Source: an uncultured bacterium
Lineage (GTDB): Bacteria > Patescibacteriota > Minisyncoccia > Phycocordibacterales > UBA918
Reading direction: 5' to 3'
Assembly: GCA_903839715.1 (NCBI GenBank)
Contig: CAIMDH010000074.1
Location: forward strand, 1 to 16,085
DNA length: 16,085 bases
Shown here one piece after another: positions 1 to 6,090 of this stretch. The translations under genes were made by a program, and so were the position numbers. The notes below the pieces were generated by a model. That model saw only the letters and a program-made list of their open reading frames with translations. It was not told the DNA's origin and did not search any database. Every line of letters begins with the position of its first letter. Positions within the stretch are counted from its first letter, which is position 1.

Positions 1-885
1 ACACGCCCCGCACTTCATAATACGAGTGAAAGCGAACTCTTTTCCTTGTGATTTTATTACCTGAGACTTAATTGAATTTCTAGTCTCATCAAACAGTTCC
101 TTAGTAATAATTGGTGTATGTATGCCCTCATACCAAATACCTGCACCTTTAGGGAATTCAAATTTTCCGTAGTAGAAGGTGTTGTTAATAATTTTGAAAA
201 CGTTCCCGATACTAAGATGGTAGCCACGAAGTGTCCTAAAATCTAAATCGTATTTTAACCATGCGTGTACTTTTGTAGCACTCCACTTTTCGTAGGATAT
301 CTTTTCAAAAATCTGTTTGATTGTGTCTGCTCGGGCTGGGTCTATTTCAACTTCGCACTTAGCTAGTCTCCCATCAACCTTTCTGTATCCTGTTGGTGGC
401 TGTGCTGGCCATAAGCCCATTTCGCAACGTGTACGCTGACCTCTCTTAACATTGATACTTTTATTGTCGTTCTCAAGTTTTGCTTGAGAACACAGAATCA
501 TAAGGAGAAACTTATCACTCGGTGAATTAGTGAAATTCTGCCCGAACGTCTTAATCGTGATGAGCTTCTTTTGATCCATTCGGTCTACAAGCTTCCCCAG
601 GTCTCCTGCGTTTCGAGAAAGTCTATCAGGAGCCCAAGTGATAATGGCATTAAAGAAACCATTATCAATGTCTTTTACAATCTCCTCAAACACAGGTCTT
701 TGACTCGACTCCTTAGCCGAATGTGACTCTCGTCTAATCTCAACCACATTAAGCTTTTCACGTTCTGCAATTTGGGTCATTTCCTTGATCTGTGAATCAA
801 TCGAAAGAGCTTGTTTTTCATCGCCCTCAGTAGACTTACGAGCGTACAAGCAGTATCTATATTCGCTTTCCAATACTTCTGTCAT
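1..885 (-). CDS. Large serine recombinase / site-specific integrase (C-terminus beyond window)
   Basis: A minus-strand frame opens with ATG at 885 and stays open for 295 codons to base 1, so the C-terminus is missing. The N-terminal resolvase domain (about residues 10-150) has the YARKS motif with the likely catalytic Ser18, and the WAPDRLSR motif (residues 84-91) supplying active-site arginines. A Recombinase-type DNA-binding domain follows (about 160-280, with a PPTGYRK segment). The last visible residues, MKCGAC (290-295), look like the first two cysteines of the zinc beta-ribbon. This order is typical of large serine integrases of phages and integrative elements, which cut and rejoin DNA at att sites through a Ser-DNA bond. 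No ribosome binding site is visible upstream. The gene is divergent from the ASCH gene at 1038. The element it serves is not identified; it may lie to the left, outside the window. Confidence 0.93.
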   Translation of the reverse strand, partial: MTEVLESEYRYCLYARKSTEGDEKQALSIDSQIKEMTQIAEREKLNVVEIRRESHSAKESSQRPVFEEIVKDIDNGFFNAIITWAPDRLSRNAGDLGKLVDRMDQKKLITIKTFGQNFTNSPSDKFLLMILCSQAKLENDNKSINVKRGQRTRCEMGLWPAQPPTGYRKVDGRLAKCEVEIDPARADTIKQIFEKISYEKWSATKVHAWLKYDLDFRTLRGYHLSIGNVFKIINNTFYYGKFEFPKGAGIWYEGIHTPIITKELFDETRNSIKSQVIKSQGKEFAFTRIMKCGAC

Positions 886-904
886 GTATTAATTAATGAC
901 AGAA
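877..904. repeat. 9-bp perfect inverted repeat spanning the recombinase start codon
   Basis: TTCTGTCAT (877-885) and ATGACAGAA (896-904) are perfect inverted copies separated by 10 AT-rich bases. The left arm contains the recombinase start codon and its next two codons. Such a dyad could be an autoregulatory operator or a recombinase binding site; the role is inferred. Confidence 0.6.
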
Positions 905-912
905 CCACAAAA

Positions 913-930
913 TCTGCATAGCTATGCAGA
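913..930. promoter_or_regulatory. 18-bp perfect palindrome between divergent genes
   Basis: TCTGCATAGCTATGCAGA is its own reverse complement over all 18 bases. It lies 28 bases upstream of the recombinase start and about 108 bases before the divergent ASCH gene. No T-run follows on either side, so it is not a terminator. A dimeric regulator operator or part of an att site are the simplest readings. The remaining bases up to 1037 are AT-rich with no clear -35/-10 pair, apart from a TATAAA at 1011-1016. Confidence 0.55.
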
Positions 931-1037
931 CTAAAGAAAACGTCACATACTCGCTTTAATCTTTAGCAAACTCAATCATCTGCGATAAGGAAAATAATAT
1001 TAATTTGTGATATAAATAAATCTAAATAATCATTCAT

Positions 1038-1376
1038 ATGCAACACCAAATGAAATTAGCGACGGAACCATACAACAATATTGCGTCAGGTAAGAAAGTT
1101 ATAGAATCGCGTCTTTTTGATGAAAAGCGGCAGCAGATTTCAATTGGCGACCAGATAGTGTTTAGTGAGAATGAGAACCCAGAAAGTACTGTGACGACGG
1201 TCGTAAAGGGACTTTTACGATACCAAACATTCAAAGAGCTTTTCGCTGACCACGACCCATCACTTTTTGGTGAAGATAGTAGAGATTTCCTCTTAACTCA
1301 AATCAAGTCATTTTACTCTGATGAAGATGAGCAAAAATATGGAGTAATAGGGGTTCGTCTCGAGTTGGTTGACTAA
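1038..1376 (+). CDS. Small stand-alone ASCH-domain protein
   Basis: A 112-residue protein that is essentially one ASCH domain. The N-terminal strand (MKLATEPYNNI) leads into SGKKVIESR (the G-K-K-x-x-E-x-R signature), then GDQIVF, a central region with TFKELF, and a closing strand GVIGVRLEL. ASCH domains have a PUA-like beta-barrel and bind RNA or nucleotides; E. coli YqfB of this superfamily hydrolyses N4-acetylcytidine. The exact substrate here cannot be read from sequence. The second Met (1050) is a reasonable alternative start, because many ASCH proteins begin at the equivalent of MKL; neither start has a Shine-Dalgarno. The base composition is AT-rich, unlike the next gene, which ends in a second ASCH domain. 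The family call is secure and the function is not. Confidence 0.8.
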   Translation: MQHQMKLATEPYNNIASGKKVIESRLFDEKRQQISIGDQIVFSENENPESTVTTVVKGLLRYQTFKELFADHDPSLFGEDSRDFLLTQIKSFYSDEDEQKYGVIGVRLELVD

Positions 1377-1430
1377 AACACAAAATACCATTATTGTACA
1401 GAGCGTATCCAACGTGGGTACGTCAACCTT

Positions 1431-1477
1431 TTGTTGCTTAAGGAATACTCTGTTCCCCGCAACAATCAACAAAGGAG
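1431..1477 (+). promoter_or_regulatory. Leader hairpin and strong RBS ahead of the GNAT-ASCH gene
   Basis: TTGTTGC (1431-1437) pairs with GCAACAA (1459-1465), and an inner GGAA (1442-1445) pairs with TTCC (1453-1456), giving a two-part hairpin. Six bases later comes AAAGGAG (1471-1477), six bases before the ATG at 1484. This is one of the few strong Shine-Dalgarno sequences in the window. The hairpin has no T-run, so a translational or RNA-stability role is more likely than termination. Confidence 0.5.
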
Positions 1478-1483
1478 TTCTTT

Positions 1484-2803
1484 ATGATACAGGTAAGGTG
1501 GGTCACGCCAGATGACTTGCCCGTAGTGGCGGAGATGATGCATCACGCATTGGATCCGTACTATGGTGGCGACCATCGGGCACACGCAAAGCGCATTGTT
1601 GAAACTGCTTCAAGAGGTACAAAAGACCTCAAAGGGCACTTCTCAGCAGCGCAGCTGATGTATGTCGCTGTCGAAGACGGCGAAATTCTCGGCATCCTCA
1701 ATTTCGTGGCGAAATACCAAGGGACCGTGAAAATCAGTCCTTTGATTGTCCGTCAAGATACGCGCGGAAAAGGCGTTAGTCGCATGCTTCTCGAAAAGCT
1801 GTATACCTACGCCAAAGAGCACCGTGTCAGGCAGGTCTATTGCACCGTTTCGGTCAAGAACACTCTGGCACTGAGTTACTTCCTTTCTCAAGGTTACGTG
1901 AAGGCAGGCACAGCCAGCCGTCACTATCGAGCCGACATTGATAAAGTGATGCTCTACAAGATCATCGAACACGACGGCGTATATCCCCCTGAAAGGATCA
2001 TCTCCGTTCTTCCGCTTACGGCGGAAGACGAACCCCAAGTTCGTGACCTCGTTATCAATCGGCTCTCGCCGTTTTTTGATGGGGTTGATGAACGGTGGGT
2101 CACCGCTTTGTTCGATGGCTATTCCCGTAAGGGTACTCGTGACCCCAATGAGAAATACAAACTCATCTGGGTTGCGAAAGCTCCTGACGGGACCGTGCTC
2201 GGGGTGGCAGCTGCTACTCCGAAAAAGGGCGAGCCAGTCAAACTGATGCCGTTACTCGCTGAAGACATTCAAGCGTTCTCGGCATTGGTATCCGAACTCC
2301 CAAGCTTGCTTCGGGAATACGGACACAAACTCTACACTCACACCGTCCCCACGTGTGTCGAAGTGGAAACGTTTCAGCATAACGGATGGCGTATCGAGGC
2401 GATGATGCCCGACGCGTACAAACGTGATGTTGTCACCCAACAGTGGGGTCTGGTAATGGAGGATACAGTTATGAGAATGATGCGCGTCAAACGTCAGTAT
2501 TTCAATGCAATCATGGCAGGCACAAAACCTCTCGAGGTTCGTGTCGGCTATAGCAACATCAAGACCATCAAGGTCGGCGAGCAGATCCGTCTGGAATGCA
2601 ACCCGCACCATGGTATCGTCGAGGTGACTGAAGTTCGTGTCTACAAGACCTTCGCTGACATGTTGGCGAAGGAAAAGGCGGGACACATTGTTCCCGACAA
2701 CCCCGCAGGTGCGCTCGGCGTCTTGCAGGGCATCTACCCACGGGAGAAGGAGGCGCTCGGCGTCTACGTCTTCCAACTCAAGGTTGTGAAAAAAGCGTTC
2801 TGA
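1484..2803 (+). CDS. GNAT acetyltransferase - degenerate GNAT-like - ASCH fusion protein
   Basis: A 439-residue protein in three parts. Residues 1-160 form a GNAT N-acetyltransferase: GEILGILNF (66-74), then the acetyl-CoA-binding motif A around LIVRQDTRGKG (87-97), followed by NTLALSYFLSQGY (126-138), the usual motif B. Residues 170-325 look like a second, degenerate GNAT fold (WVAKAPDGTVLGVAAA, 229-244; HNGWRIEAMMPD, 299-310) with no recognisable acetyl-CoA loop. Residues 331-439 are an ASCH domain with AGTKPLEVR (345-353) and VGEQIRL (364-370). A GNAT domain would acetylate an amine; ASCH would bind RNA or a modified base. The gene is visibly GC-richer than its neighbours and has its own strong RBS and terminator, suggesting a transferred single-gene cassette. 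Substrate unknown. Confidence 0.85.
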   Translation: MIQVRWVTPDDLPVVAEMMHHALDPYYGGDHRAHAKRIVETASRGTKDLKGHFSAAQLMYVAVEDGEILGILNFVAKYQGTVKISPLIVRQDTRGKGVSRMLLEKLYTYAKEHRVRQVYCTVSVKNTLALSYFLSQGYVKAGTASRHYRADIDKVMLYKIIEHDGVYPPERIISVLPLTAEDEPQVRDLVINRLSPFFDGVDERWVTALFDGYSRKGTRDPNEKYKLIWVAKAPDGTVLGVAAATPKKGEPVKLMPLLAEDIQAFSALVSELPSLLREYGHKLYTHTVPTCVEVETFQHNGWRIEAMMPDAYKRDVVTQQWGLVMEDTVMRMMRVKRQYFNAIMAGTKPLEVRVGYSNIKTIKVGEQIRLECNPHHGIVEVTEVRVYKTFADMLAKEKAGHIVPDNPAGALGVLQGIYPREKEALGVYVFQLKVVKKAF

Positions 2804-2830
2804 TTCAAGACCGCTCCATCCAGCTCCTTG

Positions 2831-2860
2831 CTCGGCACCCCACCAGGTGCCGAGTTTTTT
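2831..2860 (+). terminator. Rho-independent terminator of the GNAT-ASCH gene
   Basis: CTCGGCACC (2831-2839) pairs perfectly with GGTGCCGAG (2846-2854) across a 6-base loop and is followed by six T. It starts 28 bases after the stop codon. Confidence 0.92.
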
Positions 2861-3088
2861 ATACCTAAAAGTTACATTCATATGCAACTTTAATAACTGC
2901 AAAAAGTGTCACTTTTGTCACTTTTCTCCTCTCGAGAAGCATCGATGAGGATTTTAAAGGAATAGTTACGAAAGCCTTACAGGGCAATGCATTCGTTTGG
3001 TTCCATCACGATTAGGCTCACAAAATAAGAAGCTATGTTTATCAACGTATTTCAGGGCACCCCAATGAGTGTTCAGAACTCTATATTG
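2861..3088. other. AT-rich intergenic stretch with a small dyad
   Basis: No gene is recognised between the terminator and the promoter at 3089. The only clear structure is AAAAGTG-T-CACTTTT (2902-2916), followed by a second CACTTTT copy at 2920-2926. This could be an operator; nothing else supports a function. Confidence 0.35.
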
Positions 3089-3094
3089 TATAAT
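3089..3094 (+). promoter_or_regulatory. -10 box giving a near-leaderless transcript
   Basis: A perfect TATAAT ends nine bases before the ATG at 3103, so transcription would start within a few bases of the start codon. There is no convincing -35 and no Shine-Dalgarno. Confidence 0.55.
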
Positions 3095-3102
3095 TTAGCA
3101 AT

Positions 3103-3753
3103 ATGGATAATACACCAATAGTAGATGAAGTAGCTGTGCCAAAAAAGAATGTTTTGTTTGAAGTGACAACTTTATCAAAAGTTTTAGCCGCTGTTTTGTT
3201 TATCATTCTGCCATTTGTAGGATTTTGGGTTGGTATGCAGTATGCGCCCCAAACAGAGACTGTGGTGACAACGCCAGAAGAGCAAGTGCAAAATCCTGCT
3301 GAACAAGTACTCCCTATAGCTCAACCATCAAGTGATACAGATGAACAAAAAGCGCCTACGGCAAAGACAGCCCCAACCATAGTAACCGCAAATATTGCTG
3401 CACTTACCGAATCAGAAATTACTCTCGATTACATAACGGTACTAAACGGTGAGGAGGCAGTAGATACCGCAATTACAGACAGTTACTGTACAGAGGCAAA
3501 AAGAGAGCAATGTCTCAGTGAAATTAAAATGTACTTTCGCAATACAACTCAAAACCTTAGAACATTGAAACTTGCGCCAGATGTTACATTTATGACTTGG
3601 ACTGGTGAGCCGCAAACTATTGAATTTCTAAAAACACGCTTCCCTTCTGATGCAAGTAAGTATGATCCAAACGCATATTATGAATATCATCGAACAGTGA
3701 CGCTTAACGCAAACAATGAAGTAATTCGGGTTGAAGAATTCTTTACACCGTAG
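3103..3753 (+). CDS. Membrane-anchored extracytoplasmic protein of unknown function
   Basis: A 216-residue protein. A short cytoplasmic tail with lysines (residues 1-25) precedes one hydrophobic segment (about 26-47, ending FVGFWVGMQYA). A low-complexity linker rich in Pro, Thr, Gln and Glu follows (48-98), then a small folded domain (about 99-216) with two cysteines (C129, C137) close enough for a disulfide. The predicted topology is one N-terminal anchor with the bulk outside the membrane. I associate this anchor type with small surface proteins of Parcubacteria, from memory of the group. The ATG is placed directly after a TATAAT box. It is AT-rich and stands alone, followed by a long non-coding stretch. 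No catalytic motif is visible and no function is proposed. Confidence 0.75.
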   Translation: MDNTPIVDEVAVPKKNVLFEVTTLSKVLAAVLFIILPFVGFWVGMQYAPQTETVVTTPEEQVQNPAEQVLPIAQPSSDTDEQKAPTAKTAPTIVTANIAALTESEITLDYITVLNGEEAVDTAITDSYCTEAKREQCLSEIKMYFRNTTQNLRTLKLAPDVTFMTWTGEPQTIEFLKTRFPSDASKYDPNAYYEYHRTVTLNANNEVIRVEEFFTP

Positions 3754-3797
3754 TACAGAGAAGTCATCCAATAGCTCACAGATACAAAATTTCATGA

Positions 3798-3960
3798 CCT
3801 GCAGACCTTTCCTCTTGGGAAAGGTCTGCAGGGGAACGTTGAATATTGGATTTATCTACTCAGGGTAACCCTGTGTAAGGGGCGGATGGACAGGTGCTAG
3901 TCGGGTACAGACCACCTGACGAGAACCAATGCCTCACGACGAAGCCCAGCTTCACGTGAG
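3798..3960. ncRNA. Hairpin-dense block, possible structured RNA (strand and family unknown)
   Basis: Four hairpins lie in 163 bases. First, a perfect 15-bp stem 3798-3812 / 3818-3832 with a 5-base loop. Second, CAGGG (3861-3865) / CCCTG (3869-3873). Third, CAGGTG (3891-3896) / CACCTG (3913-3918), stacked on GTC (3900-3902) / GAC (3910-3912) with a 3-base bulge. Fourth, CTCACG (3933-3938) / CGTGAG (3955-3960), enclosing GAAG (3941-3944) / CTTC (3950-3953). GGGC at 3880-3883 could also pair with the GCCC of the last hairpin (3944-3947), a possible pseudoknot. The block is GC-richer than its AT-rich flanks and has no convincing coding frame. I do not recognise tRNA, tmRNA, SRP, RNase P, 6S or a known riboswitch. 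It could also be a relic of a mobile intron or element. Confidence 0.4.
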
Positions 3961-4124
3961 ACTCTTCAATAACCTAAAAAAGATCGATAACATTTTAATA
4001 TTTGATTGTATGTATTCTCTATCCTTGTAAAGTTCTGAAAGCCAGACAATAGGTTCACAAACAGCATAGGTTTAATATATCTACAAAGAATAATGGAAAT
4101 GGACGTATTGGGTTTATGATGGTA
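3961..4124. other. AT-rich intergenic stretch without a recognised gene
   Basis: Nothing recognisable lies between the hairpin block and the REP-like cluster. A 105-codon minus-strand frame crosses it (3966-4283) but reads through the inverted repeats and overlaps the end of the better gene at 4225, so it is not accepted. Confidence 0.4.
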
Positions 4125-4170
4125 AATGGTGGCAGGTACCTTTTCTTGATAAATGGTACCTGACACCATT
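4125..4170. repeat. REP-like imperfect hairpin (16-bp arms)
   Basis: The arm AATGGTGGCAGGTACC (4125-4140) and its inverted copy GGTACCTGACACCATT (4155-4170) differ at one position and are separated by 14 bases. The 12-base AAATGGTGGCAG of the left arm recurs as a direct repeat at 4194-4205. Arms of this sort resemble the extragenic palindromes mobilised by RAYT/Y1 transposases; no such transposase lies in this window. Confidence 0.65.
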
Positions 4171-4193
4171 CTCTCCGGAGGTATTTGTGGAGA

Positions 4194-4220
4194 AATGGTG
4201 GCAGTCACGATTTTCGTGAC
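4194..4220. repeat. Second REP-like unit with short hairpin, 3' of the minus-strand gene pair
   Basis: The direct repeat AAATGGTGGCAG (4194-4205) runs into a perfect 7-bp hairpin, GTCACGA (4204-4210) / TCGTGAC (4214-4220), with a TTT loop. The hairpin lies four bases beyond the stop of the minus-strand gene ending at 4225 but lacks a T-run on that strand, so it is at best an imperfect terminator or an mRNA 3' stabiliser. Confidence 0.5.
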
Positions 4221-4224
4221 AATA

Positions 4225-4509
4225 CTAGACTTTAGACAAAGCTCCTTCGGCTTCCTTTTGTAATAAAACCTGAGTGCTTTCAAGGATATTTTGTTTAGCT
4301 TTACGATAAGCAGCTAAGTATTCTTCACGATACTCTTCCTCATCACGTCCAGTATAATATTCGTCGAGCTGTAGCTCATAATCCTCTAACATAACCTCTG
4401 CTAGCTTAACAATAAAATCAATACGCTCATGCGCCAAAAGCAGCTCATCTTCATTTTCCAAAAGAAGCCTTACTATCTCTTGCTCAATTTCTTCTACAGT
4501 ATTTAACAT
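4225..4509 (-). CDS. Small acidic helical protein, unknown function
   Basis: A 94-residue protein from ATG at 4509; an in-frame TTG at 4515 would add two residues, but the ATG is the more natural start. The composition is strongly acidic and leucine-rich, as in a helical bundle or coiled coil (runs such as EEIEQEIVRLLLENEDELLL, then LAEVMLEDYELQLDEYY). It has no signal peptide, membrane segment or cysteine. It starts 14 bases after the stop of the gene ending at 4524, so the two are probably co-transcribed, and the stop lies four bases from the REP-like hairpin. I do not recognise a family. An acidic partner beside a more basic protein could be a small complex or an immunity-type pair, but nothing in the sequence proves this. 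Confidence 0.6.
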   Translation of the reverse strand: MLNTVEEIEQEIVRLLLENEDELLLAHERIDFIVKLAEVMLEDYELQLDEYYTGRDEEEYREEYLAAYRKAKQNILESTQVLLQKEAEGALSKV

Positions 4510-4523
4510 ATTCAAAAAAACTA

Positions 4524-4880
4524 TTACTTACCAAGCAAATACCTCGCACCTATTTTAGTAGCCTTCCCTGTTGCATTTAAAATATTTCCGACAGCCTTTA
4601 CACCAGCCCAACTTGCATCTGCCACCTTTCCTGTTGTACTCGTAAGTGAATCAGCCATACTATACTTACTTGAAAATAGAGACTTAGCTTCCTCCTTCAC
4701 TGTTCCCCACAAAACCTTCTTAACAACTCCGTTGTACAAAAAATTAACACAGGAGTCTTTTGTGTCACTTAACTGCTCTTGAAATTCCTGTTTTTCTATA
4801 TCAATCGCAGCCTGAAATTCAGGCGTACGGATTCTTGCTTCCCTTTCATGAATAAAATTTTTAAACCCTTCAAATGCCAT
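4524..4880 (-). CDS. Hypothetical protein with Gly/Ala-rich C-terminal segment
   Basis: A 118-residue protein starting with ATG at 4880. The N-terminal part (1-45) is charged and helical. The middle (46-72) contains FLYNGVVKKVLWGTV. The C-terminal 40 residues are rich in Gly, Ala, Ser and Lys (GKVADASWAGVKAVGNILNA, 84-103), an amphipathic segment that might associate with a membrane. The C-terminal half is basic, in contrast to its acidic downstream neighbour at 4225-4509, with which it probably forms a two-gene unit. AT-rich sequence with a TATGATAATATAAC tract ends 11 bases upstream of the ATG and is a likely -10 region; no Shine-Dalgarno is visible. No family is recognised and no function is assigned. 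Confidence 0.6.
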   Translation of the reverse strand: MAFEGFKNFIHEREARIRTPEFQAAIDIEKQEFQEQLSDTKDSCVNFLYNGVVKKVLWGTVKEEAKSLFSSKYSMADSLTSTTGKVADASWAGVKAVGNILNATGKATKIGARYLLGK

Positions 4881-4923
4881 ATTGTGACGTTATATTATCA
4901 TATAACCACATTAGATAAATCTT

Positions 4924-4980
4924 TATAGCCCATTGAAACTGTTACCAAGAAGTGACTGTATAGCCCATATATAGGTTACC
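4924..4980. repeat. 35-bp-spaced direct repeat in a gene-free stretch (4881-5183)
   Basis: TATAGCCCAT occurs at 4924-4933 and 4959-4968, each followed six or seven bases later by GTTACC (4941-4946 and 4975-4980). This is an imperfect direct repeat of about 22 bases upstream of the minus-strand gene pair, perhaps a paired regulator site. The remaining 4981-5183 holds only a 42-codon frame without an RBS (4992-5120) and a TATAAT (5148-5153) followed by an ATG (5174-5176). The insertion element begins eight bases after that ATG. Confidence 0.45.
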
Positions 4981-5183
4981 GTGGTTGTTATATGAATATG
5001 GCCACTAAAAAACAAAATAAATCGAGACTGTACTCATTTTTGCCATATAGACTGAGTATGCAGGCTCCTTTAGCCTGTGCAATTAGCGTGCAAATTCAGG
5101 GTCCTCTTAGTGACAGATGACGGAGTAAGTTGTATTTTGAGATATGATATAATTCAAAATATAATTAACACATATGAAAAAAA

Positions 5184-5210
5184 TGGTCCGACCCCCTATT
5201 TTGAGACGAC
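5184..5210. repeat. IS3 terminal inverted repeat, orfB-end
   Basis: These 27 bases start TGGTCCGACCCCCTA and end GAGACGAC. They match the reverse complement of 6399-6425 at 22 of 27 positions; the differences are at repeat positions 4, 7 and 16-18. Confidence 0.88.
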
Positions 5211-6090
5211 CAACATATCAACTTTTGAGATATTCTCTAATTGATAATTGGCCTCGTACTCCACTGGTGGTAGGTACCCCAGCGAAGAGTGAAGTCGTTT
5301 TGTATTATACACCTCGATATACTTTTGGATAGAATTTTTTGCTTCAGCAAACGACTCATAGGCATGCAAGTACACTTCCTCTACCTTGATCGAACGATTG
5401 AGGCTCTCCGCATAGGGGTTATCAACTGACAGTCCAACCTCGGCCATCGAAGGGGTGATGTGATGCTTTTTTAAGATGTTGATGTAGTCATAAACTGCAG
5501 TACTGTACTCCGCGGTCACTGTGGTGAAAGCGGGGAGCCCTATGGTTCAAGAGAGCCATCGTCAGTGCCGCAATACAGAGACTACGATGCAGTGACTGAC
5601 CCATCGCCCACCCCACAATCTGCCGACTTCCTTGATCCATGATAAGGGCGAGATACGCCCACGTATTACCGACCCAGACGTAAGTGACATCGGACACCCA
5701 AACCCAACTTGGTACCACTAAGCCTAGATATTTCACCTCATTGGCATACACCAGAAAGTTATGCCGACTGTTAGTGGTTCTTGGTACTTTCTTTGACTTC
5801 CGTACCTGCAGCAGGTGGTATTCACCCATGATCTTGCACACTCGTTTATGGTTGATACTGATACCACTCCGTTGCAATTGTTTAGTGACTCGCTTGTATC
5901 CGTAGTATGGCGACTCGATAAGGACCGCTTCAATTTTCTGCTTGTCTGCTAGTGGTTTGGTCTTCTCCTGTGGTTTGTGGTACCAGCCATTTTTAGATAG
6001 ACCACTGGCTAAGAGCAGCCAATTGAGAGTCACTCCCGGATGATCTTTCAGATAGGAAGCGACGTCTTCTCTACTCTTGGCGGTACTCAC
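5196..6090 (-). pseudogene. IS3-family transposase OrfB (DDE integrase), frameshifted
   Basis: Translation starts at GTG 6090, overlapping the OrfA stop as GTGA. The first frame (200 residues) has an HTH_21-type region (YYGYKRVTKQL, 62-72) and the integrase core with the first two catalytic aspartates, D134 in VSDVTYV and D192 in HHSDRG. It then stops at 5488. The rest of the core continues in the +1 frame to 5196, with the catalytic Glu in NPYAESLNRSIK and the usual end YNTKRLHSSLGYLPP. Around 5500-5510 the minus strand has two tandem AGTAC units. Adding a third restores one frame reading HSDRGVQYSTAVYDYI, the normal family sequence, so loss of one 5-base unit is the simplest explanation. 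Family members recombine DNA through a circular intermediate; this copy lacks a continuous active site. Confidence 0.88.

Noticed and set aside
1643..2902. Long minus-strand open frames antisense to the GNAT-ASCH gene
   Set aside because: They arise from the GC-richer codon use of the plus-strand gene, and the plus-strand protein has clear domains.
3900..3945. CTGACGAG (3916-3923) followed later by CGAAG resembles a hammerhead ribozyme core
   Set aside because: The flanking bases do not form the required stems I, II and III around the core, and the GTC upstream does not sit at a proper cleavage position.
3754..4220. tRNA or tmRNA genes in the long non-coding stretch
   Set aside because: No acceptor/T-loop pattern with a GTTCGANNC-type box or tmRNA ends could be found on either strand.
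3966..4283. 105-codon minus-strand open frame
   Set aside because: It reads through the REP-like inverted repeats, overlaps the 3' end of the better gene at 4225-4509, has no RBS and has no recognisable protein features.
4992..5120. 42-codon plus-strand open frame before the IS
   Set aside because: There is no ribosome site or promoter at a suitable place and no recognisable features.
5488..5519. OrfB break as a programmed +1 frameshift
   Set aside because: It falls inside the catalytic core, where IS3 elements do not frameshift, and a simple 5-base unit loss explains it.
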